Below are positions 1-5,399 of a stretch of DNA of 6,102 nucleotides, piece after piece (within the stretch, counting starts at the first letter, position 1; every line of letters starts with the position of its first letter). Source of the DNA: CAXDRM01 sp963991775 (GTDB lineage Bacteria; Pseudomonadota; Alphaproteobacteria; Rickettsiales; JABIRX01); the NCBI GenBank assembly GCA_963991775.1, contig CAXDRM010000083.1, forward strand, positions 1 through 6,102, given 5' to 3'. The position numbers and the translations under genes are program-made. Below the pieces are notes generated by a model, which saw nothing but the letters and a program-made list of their open reading frames with translations, was not told where the DNA came from and did no database searches.

Positions 1-53
1 AAGAAGCATCAGCAGATTTTTGACTTATACTCTTTGAAGCCAAATTTTAAGTG

Positions 54-120
54 ATGGAGACATTGCAAACTAAATCTCCTAGTCCTTCATCCACGATCTT
101 TTAGTTTTCAATCACTCCAT
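54..120. repeat. Imperfect palindrome with 21-base arms
   Basis: The arm at 54-74 (starts ATGGAGACATTG) and the reverse complement of 100-120 (starts ATGGAGTGATTG) agree at 18 of 21 positions, leaving a 25-base loop at 75-99. It begins on the last base of a possible stop codon (TGA, 52-54) of a gene entering from the left. It lacks the T-run of a normal intrinsic terminator, so it could be a transcript-end stabilising hairpin or a small palindromic repeat. Confidence 0.5.
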
Positions 121-142
121 ACTTCCTGACGGATCTTTTGAG

Positions 143-177
143 TGATTTTTACTTTTTGTAGATGTTGAGTAGCGGAA
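143..177 (+). repeat. 35-base direct repeat, copy 1
   Basis: This copy starts TGATTTTTAC and ends GAGTAGCGGAA. It matches 292-326 at 32 of 35 positions; the three differences are all transitions (T/C, G/A, T/C). The copies lie 149 bases apart. A shorter shared core, GTCGAGTAGCG, occurs between them at 244-254, so the family has two long members and one partial member. Confidence 0.6.
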
Positions 178-243
178 TATTAGTCACTGAGAATTTATTA
201 ATTCCTGATAGATATTTTACAGAAATTTTTGCTTTATTAGCAA

Positions 244-254
244 GTCGAGTAGCG
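244..254 (+). repeat. Partial copy of the direct repeat core
   Basis: GTCGAGTAGCG is identical to the core inside the second long copy (313-323) and differs by one base from that in the first (164-174). Only the core is shared; flanking bases differ. It is short enough that chance cannot be excluded alone, but its position between two long copies makes common origin plausible. Confidence 0.35.
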
Positions 255-291
255 CAGTGCAGCTTTTGTTTCCAAACCTTAATTTCTGTGA

Positions 292-326
292 TGATTTTTA
301 CCTTTTATAGATGTCGAGTAGCGGAA
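292..326 (+). repeat. 35-base direct repeat, copy 2
   Basis: Second copy of the repeat at 143-177, with three transitions in 35 bases. It lies inside the segment bounded by the 19-base inverted repeat (270-288 / 421-439). Its TACCTTTTATAGATG part (298-312) also pairs, with one bulged base, with CATCTAATAAAAGGTA further right (about 356-371), so the same bases take part in direct and inverted symmetry. Confidence 0.6.
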
Positions 327-341
327 CGTAGTAAACTACGT
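326..341. repeat. Short perfect hairpin
   Basis: ACGTAGT and ACTACGT form a 7-base perfect inverted repeat separated by AA; in RNA this would fold as a 6-base stem with a TAAA loop. It starts on the last base of direct-repeat copy 2, so it may be part of the same repeat family, although copy 1 is not followed by an equivalent hairpin. Confidence 0.45.
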
Positions 342-382
342 GAGCACACGCAGATCATCTAATAAAAGGTAGCTTTGCCGCA

Positions 383-420
383 TATAAAATGTGCAGACAT
401 TTTATAGTGCGAAAAGCACT
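383..420 (-). terminator. Tandem hairpins just downstream of cpoB, possible transcript end
   Basis: Two hairpins abut seven bases past the cpoB stop codon on the minus strand. The first met by the transcript is AGTGC-TTTTC-GCACT (420 to 406). The second is a perfect 10-base stem, TATAAAATGT with ACATTTTATA, and a 4-base loop (406 to 383). Neither is followed by a good U-run, so efficient intrinsic termination is doubtful. They may mark the 3' end of the pal-cpoB mRNA by stabilising it, or simply be part of the surrounding repeat. Confidence 0.35.
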
Positions 421-426
421 CAGAAA

Positions 427-1095
427 TTAAGGTTTGGAACAGCCAAGATTTATGGCTTCATTAATAGCCTTCTCACGCAATTGCTGCGCCACGGTCGAAA
501 TATCATTAATTAATAAGTCAAAGCCTGCACAGGCTTCGGCTTTTTGTTCTAAAACTCCAAGTACGATAGATAATTTAAATAAGGAATCATTGCGACGTGA
601 ATTTTCTTTAAAATCACGGTAAGAGATCAAATAATTTTTGGAAGCTGCTTTATAATCTTTAGCTTTATAGGCAATCTCACCTAACCAAAAATATGCTTCT
701 CCTAATTTGCCATCTTCAGGATATTTATCGATAAATAATTCAAAAGAGCGCCGTGCTTTATCATAATCGCCAGCACGCAACATTTCATAACCATATTTGA
801 ACTCTTCGACATTTTCTATTTTATGCGACTCGGTAAATTGATCCTCTGCTGGAGCAATTTCATTAATTTTCGTTCTTAATTGCGCTTGAATAATATCGAG
901 ATTTTTGATTTGCTGACGTAATTCAGCATTTTCTTGCAATAAATCATTTATCTTAGTTTCTAGCTTGAGCATACGATATTCAAGCTCTTCATTGCTAGAT
1001 TGCCTATTTTCTTTAACAACAGGAACTAAAGCAGCTTTGGTGGCTGCCTCGGCCTGAGAAAATATTACCAAGAAAAATAAAAGTAGTGAACGCAC
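427..1095 (-). CDS. cpoB: CpoB (YbgF), Tol-Pal associated periplasmic coiled-coil/TPR protein
   Basis: CpoB is a periplasmic partner of the Tol-Pal machine. In E. coli it binds TolA and links outer-membrane constriction to PBP1B-driven peptidoglycan synthesis at division. The 222 residues show a signal peptide (1-17, cut expected after AEA), a charged coiled coil at about 35-80, and a C-terminal TPR region at about 98-205. The TPR starts YGYEMLRAGDYDKARRSFE and contains the AYFWLGEIAYKAKDY repeat typical of the family. E. coli CpoB has about 263 residues, so this is a compact but complete version. The start is GTG: its G is the last base of the pal TAG stop (TAGTG), so translation is probably coupled to pal and no strong ribosome binding site is seen. 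The stop codon lies inside a perfect 19-base inverted repeat. tilS, the usual downstream neighbour, is absent. Confidence 0.92.
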   Translation of the reverse strand: MRSLLLFFLVIFSQAEAATKAALVPVVKENRQSSNEELEYRMLKLETKINDLLQENAELRQQIKNLDIIQAQLRTKINEIAPAEDQFTESHKIENVEEFKYGYEMLRAGDYDKARRSFELFIDKYPEDGKLGEAYFWLGEIAYKAKDYKAASKNYLISYRDFKENSRRNDSLFKLSIVLGVLEQKAEACAGFDLLINDISTVAQQLREKAINEAINLGCSKP

Positions 1096-1547
1096 TATTT
1101 AACTTTCAGCTCAGCTCTACGATTTTTCGCATAAGCTTTTTCACTTGCACCAACTGCTGCTGGTTTTTCTTCACCATAGCTTACAGTTTTAAGACGTTTT
1201 GCACTAACACCATTTTGGCTTAAGAATTTTTTAACTGTGTAAGCTCTTCTTTCGCCTAATGCTAGATTATATTCTCTAGTACCTCTTTCATCACAATGAC
1301 CTTCAATTACTAGATCTTTTGAGCTATTGCCACGTCTATTTAACCATGCTGCAGTTTGTAATAAATCTTGTTTTGCATCATATGAAAGACTAGAACTGTC
1401 AAAGGCGAAATTTACTTTATCAGCAAGCTTTGCTCTAACTGATTTTTTAGCAACTTGTTTAGTTTGATCAGCAGAATTTGTTACAACATTTTCAGAAGTT
1501 TGTGGATTACAAGCAGCTAAAGCTAATAAAATAAGATATTTTTTCAT
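1095..1547 (-). CDS. pal: Pal, peptidoglycan-associated outer-membrane lipoprotein
   Basis: Pal holds the outer membrane to peptidoglycan and binds TolB. The 150 residues begin with a lipoprotein signal (MKKYLILLALAAC; lipobox LAAC, lipidated Cys13). Asn follows the Cys, consistent with outer-membrane sorting. A linker of about 28 residues precedes the OmpA-like domain (about 42-150). The peptidoglycan-binding signature is intact: GHCDERGTREYNLALGERRA, where Asp86 and Arg101 have the 15-residue spacing of the diaminopimelate-binding Asp/Arg pair in OmpA-family proteins, with Asn94 between. The start has an AAGG Shine-Dalgarno six bases upstream (1554-1557, minus strand). It is followed at once by cpoB with a one-base overlap. 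tolB, which normally precedes pal, is missing: a divergent unrelated gene starts 92 bases away, so tolQRAB must lie elsewhere. Confidence 0.95.
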   Translation of the reverse strand: MKKYLILLALAACNPQTSENVVTNSADQTKQVAKKSVRAKLADKVNFAFDSSSLSYDAKQDLLQTAAWLNRRGNSSKDLVIEGHCDERGTREYNLALGERRAYTVKKFLSQNGVSAKRLKTVSYGEEKPAAVGASEKAYAKNRRAELKVK

Positions 1548-1639
1548 TTTTGACCTTTTTTTAATGATGAAATTTCACGCTAAATCTGTTATCATATTTA
1601 AAATTAAGAGTAAACACAGAAAACGGATTTTTTGCATTT
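1548..1639. promoter_or_regulatory. Divergent promoter region between pal and the HEXXH gene
   Basis: This 92-base gap must hold the promoters for both directions. TATCAT at 1590-1595 on the plus strand is preceded by TG at 1587-1588, giving an extended -10 box (TGnTATCAT) that would start transcription about 35-40 bases before the gene at 1640. On the minus strand the overlapping bases 1596-1591 read TATGAT, a five-of-six -10 match for pal. No good -35 box is seen for either, and I saw no clear operator symmetry. The plus-strand gene has no obvious Shine-Dalgarno sequence. Confidence 0.35.
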
Positions 1640-3253
1640 ATGATTTCGAAAGAACTCGCAGCTACACTACATAATATTCTATTCATTGATGATAGTAGAA
1701 CTTTATCTATAAGTGACCAAGAGAGCTCTGAGTTTAATTTAAAAATTAATAATTTTATTAGCCAAAAACAAGTACAAGAATTTTTGGATTGTACAGCACG
1801 CTATTTTCCCGCCAATTCTTCAGTAAAATTCTCAACATATCAAAATGAATCAGGCACACAATTCTTACAAATTACAGGTTTAACTGACCAACCGCAATAT
1901 GCTACAGCCTTACGCAAAAGCCGTGATGCTTATTTAAAACTATGCCAAGATAAATGGTTAGCTCAAAAGAATCTTCCGGTTAGCAAGAAAGATTTAAGTA
2001 AAGATGACACATTATTCCCTGCTATATTACTAAGTGAGAGACAACAAAAAGGTAAAAAAACTCTTAATTTAAAAAATCTACATCACCGTACTCAAAAAAG
2101 TATATTTAAAACTGAATCACGCTCTTATGCTGCATATTTAAGTAATTACGATAAATTACCGCAAATCAGAAATTACCAAAGTTGGGATAAAGATTATGTC
2201 TCAAGAATCAAAAGCAATATTAATGATCCCACAAAAAGCCTAGTTACCCATGTTACAGCGCTAATTTTACTACCCATAATTTACATCGTCAGATTTCCGC
2301 TAGATTTCTCACGCAAAATATATAACAAAATTTTTAATAAAAACGAAACTCTAACCAGGAAAAAACGTCATTATGAAATTAACATCCCGCTTGGTATTGA
2401 TCCTGAGCTTTATCTTGATGTACTAAAGCGCAAAAAAGATAATCTCCAAGAAAAATTAGTTACAAATAGCTCTAAATCTGCCTTCAATGATTTTTTTGTC
2501 AAAGGTATCAAACTTAAAGAAATTGACCGCCAGAATGCCTTTGAAAAAGTATCACAAAAATATCAACTTAATTTTGAACAGCAAAAATATCTCAAAGAAC
2601 TACAAAATATTACCGAATTACATCATAAAATTAACCCGGTCGACCAAAACAAAATTGCACATAAAATCTCAGATTTATATGCGCGTTTACTTAAAAAAAA
2701 TGAACAATTTAATCAGCTTAATCTTGGACCAGAAGCACAAGATTTAATACTTAATGTGGTCAAATTAAATTTGGTTGCTACCAATAAAATTGCCTTAATA
2801 GCTAAAGATCATATTCCGTCTTTTAGAGCACAATCTTACTATCGTACCTTCTATAGTAAGGCGATAATTTTTCCAGTAAATTTACTACATGCAAATCAAA
2901 CAAAATTACTTAACACTCTAAGTCATGAAATGGCGCATGCTTATAATTTTAACGGTAATTTAGGTGAAGAATTACTTGCTGAAAAAGATAATGCTTTGCA
3001 GGAGATCAACCAATATTTACAAAAACGTAACTTGAATTTTTCTACCAACTTAGCAGATAATCACTATCATGGTGAGTTTGATGGTTGGTTTGCTACTTTT
3101 ATTGGTAACTTCACTAACCTTACTGAAAATGATAATTTTGTGACAGATTTTGCTGATCCACAACAATTTCGTGCCACTAAAGATTTTTTAGGTAAAGTAA
3201 ATCAAGATCTTAAATATATGATTGCCAAAACCGAACCGCAAAGAGAAAGATGA
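1640..3253 (+). CDS. Unrecognised protein with HEXXH zinc-metallopeptidase motif and one membrane segment
   Basis: I do not recognise this 537-residue protein as a named family. It has no signal peptide. The N-terminal 195 residues are polar and lysine-rich. One hydrophobic segment at about 201-219 (LVTHVTALILLPIIYIVRFP), followed by basic residues, looks like a single transmembrane helix. Residues 255-360 are charged and helical, perhaps coiled coil. The C-terminal part carries LSHEMAHAYNF: His429, Glu430 and His433 form the HEXXH zinc-binding motif, preceded by the usual amphipathic helix (LLNTL). Glu479 in HGEFDGWFATFIG, 46 residues on, is a good candidate third ligand in a gluzincin-type fold. 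From this I infer a membrane-anchored zinc peptidase; substrate unknown. Its TGA stop overlaps the ubiD start (ATGA), so both are made from one mRNA, although no functional link to ubiquinone synthesis is obvious. The start lacks a clear ribosome binding site; a slightly different start is possible. Confidence 0.85.
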   Translation: MISKELAATLHNILFIDDSRTLSISDQESSEFNLKINNFISQKQVQEFLDCTARYFPANSSVKFSTYQNESGTQFLQITGLTDQPQYATALRKSRDAYLKLCQDKWLAQKNLPVSKKDLSKDDTLFPAILLSERQQKGKKTLNLKNLHHRTQKSIFKTESRSYAAYLSNYDKLPQIRNYQSWDKDYVSRIKSNINDPTKSLVTHVTALILLPIIYIVRFPLDFSRKIYNKIFNKNETLTRKKRHYEINIPLGIDPELYLDVLKRKKDNLQEKLVTNSSKSAFNDFFVKGIKLKEIDRQNAFEKVSQKYQLNFEQQKYLKELQNITELHHKINPVDQNKIAHKISDLYARLLKKNEQFNQLNLGPEAQDLILNVVKLNLVATNKIALIAKDHIPSFRAQSYYRTFYSKAIIFPVNLLHANQTKLLNTLSHEMAHAYNFNGNLGEELLAEKDNALQEINQYLQKRNLNFSTNLADNHYHGEFDGWFATFIGNFTNLTENDNFVTDFADPQQFRATKDFLGKVNQDLKYMIAKTEPQRER

Positions 3254-4740
3254 GCTATAGTAATCTCAGAGAATTTTTAGACATTCTTGAAAAACGCAAA
3301 TTACTTAAAAGAATTAGCGAACCGGTCTCTAGTGAATTAGAGATCACCGAAATACATCGTCGTGTGCTAGAAAGTGGTGGCCCTGCGCTACTTTTTGAAA
3401 ATATTATTCATCAAGGAAAAAAATCTCCATATCCTGTACTTGCTAATTTATTTGGTACAGTTGAAAGAGTTGCTTTAGGCATGAGCACTACGCCTGATAA
3501 ATTAGAAAAATTTGGAGAGGCTTTAGCCTTTTTGCGTCAACCTGAGCCACCTGGTGGTTTTAAAGATGCTTTTAATATGCTGCCTTTGGTTAAAAAGATT
3601 CTAAAAATGAATCCTAAAACTGTAAGTAAAGCTCCTGTACATGAGGTCATCTTAGAAGGTCATGATATTGATTTAAATAAATTACCAATTCAAAGTTGCT
3701 GGCCAGGCGAGCCAGCTCCGCTTATTACTTGGCCTTTGATTGTTACTCAAGGACCTAATCCTAAACAAGATAGCAGCGATTCTTTTAATTTAGGTATTTA
3801 CCGCATGCAACAGCTTGATAAAAACAAGTTAATTATGCGTTGGTTAAAACATCGTGGCGGCGCGCAACATCATGCTAAATGGGCTAAGGCAGGTAAAAAA
3901 ACTAAATTTCCAGCAGCAGCTGTGTTAGGTGCAGATCCTGGTACAATTTTAGCTGCTGTTGCACCAGTTCCTGATAATCTTTCTGAGTATAAATTTGCAG
4001 GTTTATTGCGCGAAAAACCTGTCGAATTAGTTAAATGTAAAACTGTTGATTTAAAAGTACCAGCTCAGGCTGAGATCGTCTTAGAAGGTCATGTAAGTTT
4101 AGATGAATATGCTAAGGAAGGACCTTATGGGGATCATACTGGTTATTATAATTCGGTAGAGGAATTTCCAGTATTCACAGTTACTGCCATTACCATGCGC
4201 AAAAAACCAATTTATTTAACTACCTATACTGGTCGCCCACCTGATGAACCAAGTATTTTAGGTGAGGCTTTTAATGATATTTTTAATCCGCTACTCAAGC
4301 AGCAATTTCCAGAAATTGTAGATTTTTGGTTACCGCCAGAAGCTTGCTCTTATCGTATTGCCGTGGTTTCAATCAAAAAGCTTTATGCTGGTCAGGCCAA
4401 AAGAATCATGATGGGTATTTGGAGTTATTTACGTCAGTTTCTTTATACTAAATTTATCATTGTAGTTGATGATGATATTGATATTCGCAATTGGCATGAT
4501 GTAGTTTGGGCTATTTCAACACGCATGGATTTTAAACGTGATGTTACTATTTTAGAAAACACACCTATCGATTATCTTGATTTTGCCTCACCAGAAACTG
4601 GATTGGGTGCTAAAATGGGCTTTGATGCAACTAATAAAATCTATCCTGAAACCAAACGCGAATGGGGCGAAAAAATAGTAATGGATCCAAAAATTGTCGA
4701 AAAAGTAACGAAAAATTGGAGTAAGTATAAAATTGACTAG
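3250..4740 (+). CDS. ubiD: UbiD, 4-hydroxy-3-polyprenylbenzoate decarboxylase
   Basis: UbiD removes the carboxyl group of the prenylated 4-hydroxybenzoate intermediate in ubiquinone synthesis, using prenylated FMN made by UbiX (not in this window). The 496 residues match the E. coli enzyme (497) end to end, from LREFLDILEKRKLLKRI and GGPALLFEN to the C-terminal DYLDFASPETGLGAKMG and REWG. By spacing to the E. coli protein, Asn180 (NLGIYRMQ) and Glu246 (LSEYKFAG) are the metal ligands, Ile183-Arg185 and the RWLKHRGG stretch contact the cofactor, and Asp295 in EGPYGDHTGYY is the acid residue; the nearby Glu290 is also conserved. TGRPPDEPSILGEAFND and QFPEIVDFWLPPEACSYR are further family hallmarks. 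All key residues are present, so it should be active. It overlaps the upstream HEXXH gene by four bases (ATGA) with no strong ribosome binding site, suggesting translational coupling. A probable terminator follows. Confidence 0.97.
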   Translation: MSYSNLREFLDILEKRKLLKRISEPVSSELEITEIHRRVLESGGPALLFENIIHQGKKSPYPVLANLFGTVERVALGMSTTPDKLEKFGEALAFLRQPEPPGGFKDAFNMLPLVKKILKMNPKTVSKAPVHEVILEGHDIDLNKLPIQSCWPGEPAPLITWPLIVTQGPNPKQDSSDSFNLGIYRMQQLDKNKLIMRWLKHRGGAQHHAKWAKAGKKTKFPAAAVLGADPGTILAAVAPVPDNLSEYKFAGLLREKPVELVKCKTVDLKVPAQAEIVLEGHVSLDEYAKEGPYGDHTGYYNSVEEFPVFTVTAITMRKKPIYLTTYTGRPPDEPSILGEAFNDIFNPLLKQQFPEIVDFWLPPEACSYRIAVVSIKKLYAGQAKRIMMGIWSYLRQFLYTKFIIVVDDDIDIRNWHDVVWAISTRMDFKRDVTILENTPIDYLDFASPETGLGAKMGFDATNKIYPETKREWGEKIVMDPKIVEKVTKNWSKYKID

Positions 4741-4741
4741 G

Positions 4742-4775
4742 AACCTAAATTATAGAGTGAATCTAGGTTTTCGTT
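4742..4775 (+). terminator. Probable intrinsic terminator after ubiD
   Basis: AACCTA (4742-4747) pairs with TAGGTT (4764-4769). After one A-C mismatch, ATT/AAT extends the stem around an 8-base loop. The stem runs into TTTT and then CGTT. It starts two bases after the ubiD stop codon, the right place to end the operon transcript. The stem is AT-rich and the T-run short, so efficiency may be modest. Confidence 0.55.
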
Positions 4776-4821
4776 AAGCAGGAGGGGATGTATTTACTCG
4801 CTCGGGAGTCCTTAAAAGTTT

Positions 4822-4927
4822 TATAACATCGAATCTCACTATTCATCGCTGTCCGTTTTATAAATAATAAAATGATCATTTATAAATACTCCTGATCCGC
4901 GATGGAACAGCAATATTCGATGTTATA
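4822..4927. repeat. 106-base imperfect palindrome, MITE-like or palindromic element
   Basis: The ends are a perfect 13-base inverted repeat: TATAACATCGAAT at 4822-4834 and ATTCGATGTTATA at 4915-4927. Further in, CTATTCATCGCTG (4839-4851) resembles the reverse complement of 4897-4910, with a few mismatches. At the centre TTTATAAAT (4857-4865) pairs with ATTTATAAA (4878-4886) around a 12-base loop. The whole unit can therefore fold almost end to end. Each end carries TA, which fits a non-autonomous element of a TA-targeting transposon family (IS630/mariner-like), or one of the 100-150 base palindromic elements known from Rickettsia. It codes for nothing. Confidence 0.6.
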
Positions 4928-4935
4928 CCAATTCG

Positions 4936-4965
4936 CTTACATATAAATTATTATTACTATATTAT
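4936..4965 (+). promoter_or_regulatory. Possible promoter for yraN
   Basis: CTTACA (4936-4941) and TATATT (4958-4963) are 16 bases apart and match the sigma-70 consensus at four and five of six positions. An overlapping TATTAT at 4960-4965 is an alternative -10. The predicted start site lies some 20 bases before yraN. The surrounding DNA is very AT-rich, so chance matches are easy; support comes from its position after the ubiD terminator and just before yraN. Confidence 0.4.
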
Positions 4966-4988
4966 CTTAAATAAAAAAGAAAGGAGTA

Positions 4989-5333
4989 ATGAATTCATAC
5001 GAAAGGGGATTACTAGCTGAAGAATATGCTGCAAAGATTATGCGTTTAAAAGGTTATCACATTATTGAGCGTAGATTTAAGAGTTATGTTGGTGAGATAG
5101 ATTTGATTTGTCGTAAGAAGGATATTGTAGTTTTTGTTGAGGTTAAGCAACGTAAAAATCGCCAACAATTTTTTGAAGCAATTTCTAGGACTCAGCAAAA
5201 ACGTATTATGCGTGCCGCAGCTGCTTATTTAAAATATCGTAAGCTATATAATGTGACTCAACGTTTTGATATTTTTTTTATCTCACTACCTTTTTATTAC
5301 CGCCATATTAAAAATGTTTTTTGGGAGAGTTAA
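4989..5333 (+). CDS. yraN: YraN (UPF0102) family protein, PD-(D/E)XK nuclease-like fold
   Basis: YraN/UPF0102 proteins are small, widespread in bacteria and related in fold to Holliday-junction resolvases and restriction endonucleases; their cellular role is not settled. The 114 residues show the family layout: RGLLAEEYAAKIMRLKGY helix at the N-terminus, then an ERRF stretch and the nuclease core GEIDLI (Glu36, Asp38) followed by VFVEVKQR (Glu51, Lys53), which supply the expected metal-binding and catalytic residues. The RFDIFFISL strand near the C-terminus is also typical. E. coli YraN has about 131 residues, so this is short but complete. AAGGAG lies at 4981-4986 only two bases before the ATG, closer than usual, but no other in-frame start preserves the first helix. 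It sits alone between a palindromic element and a convergent gene, without the rsmI or dnaA-region neighbours seen elsewhere. Confidence 0.93.
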   Translation: MNSYERGLLAEEYAAKIMRLKGYHIIERRFKSYVGEIDLICRKKDIVVFVEVKQRKNRQQFFEAISRTQQKRIMRAAAAYLKYRKLYNVTQRFDIFFISLPFYYRHIKNVFWES

Positions 5334-5399
5334 AATTAGGCTCAGGCCTTTAAGCATTTCTATACCGAGTTTCGTCTTTATTTATGGCTTTCAACAAAA

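Larger units (their letters stand above)
1..426. other. Gene-free, repeat-rich intergenic region downstream of cpoB
   Basis: No reading frame here looks like a conserved protein. The plus-strand frame from base 1 stays open to a TGA at 52-54 and reads KKHQQIFDLYSLKPNFK, which could be the last 17 residues of a gene entering from the left, but that is too short to judge. The rest is taken up by repeats listed separately: an imperfect palindrome at 54-120, a 35-base direct repeat at 143-177 and 292-326, a 19-base inverted repeat at 270-288 and 421-439, and hairpins between 326 and 420. In most alphaproteobacteria cpoB is followed by tilS and ftsH; neither starts here. Repeat content without coding signal suggests accumulated palindromic elements or decayed sequence. 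Confidence 0.6.
270..439. repeat. Inverted repeat with perfect 19-base arms spanning the cpoB stop codon
   Basis: TTCCAAACCTTAATTTCTG at 270-288 is the exact reverse complement of 421-439. The right arm contains the last codons and the TAA stop (427-429) of cpoB; the left arm is non-coding. A second inverted pair is nested inside (298-312 with about 356-371). Between the arms also lie a hairpin at 326-341 and two abutting hairpins at 383-420. The arrangement could be a palindromic mobile element that landed at the gene's end, or a duplicated and flipped copy of the cpoB tail. A cpoB transcript reading past its stop could fold the stop codon into a long stem. Confidence 0.65.

Noticed and set aside
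1..54. Possible 3' end of a plus-strand gene (KKHQQIFDLYSLKPNFK then TGA)
   Set aside because: Seventeen residues cannot identify a gene and other frames are also briefly open. It needs the sequence to the left.
239..300. tRNA-like string TAGCGCAGTGCAGC
   Set aside because: It loosely resembles a D-arm, but no acceptor stem pairing or GGTTCGA-type T-arm follows at the right distance.
162..362. A 66-codon plus-strand frame starting at ATG 162
   Set aside because: It runs through the direct repeats, inverted repeat and hairpins, has no ribosome binding site, and shows no domain or conserved pattern. Its length is unremarkable for repeat DNA.
289..420. Invertible promoter switch between the 19-base repeats
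   Set aside because: No recombinase gene is in the window and no outward promoter facing a gene is evident in the segment, so inversion is kept only as one option for the repeat.
434..622. A 62-codon plus-strand frame
   Set aside because: It lies wholly opposite the 3' part of cpoB, a well supported gene, and has no features of its own.
2487..2747. An 86-codon plus-strand frame
   Set aside because: It is an out-of-frame shadow inside the HEXXH gene, rich in Lys, Asn and Ile as expected from shifted AT-rich codons.
5334..5399. Weak hairpin AGGC-TCAG-GCCT (5338-5349) between the convergent yraN and 5400-6029 genes, considered as a shared terminator
   Set aside because: The stem is only four bases and lacks a continuous T-run on either side; it is too weak to call.
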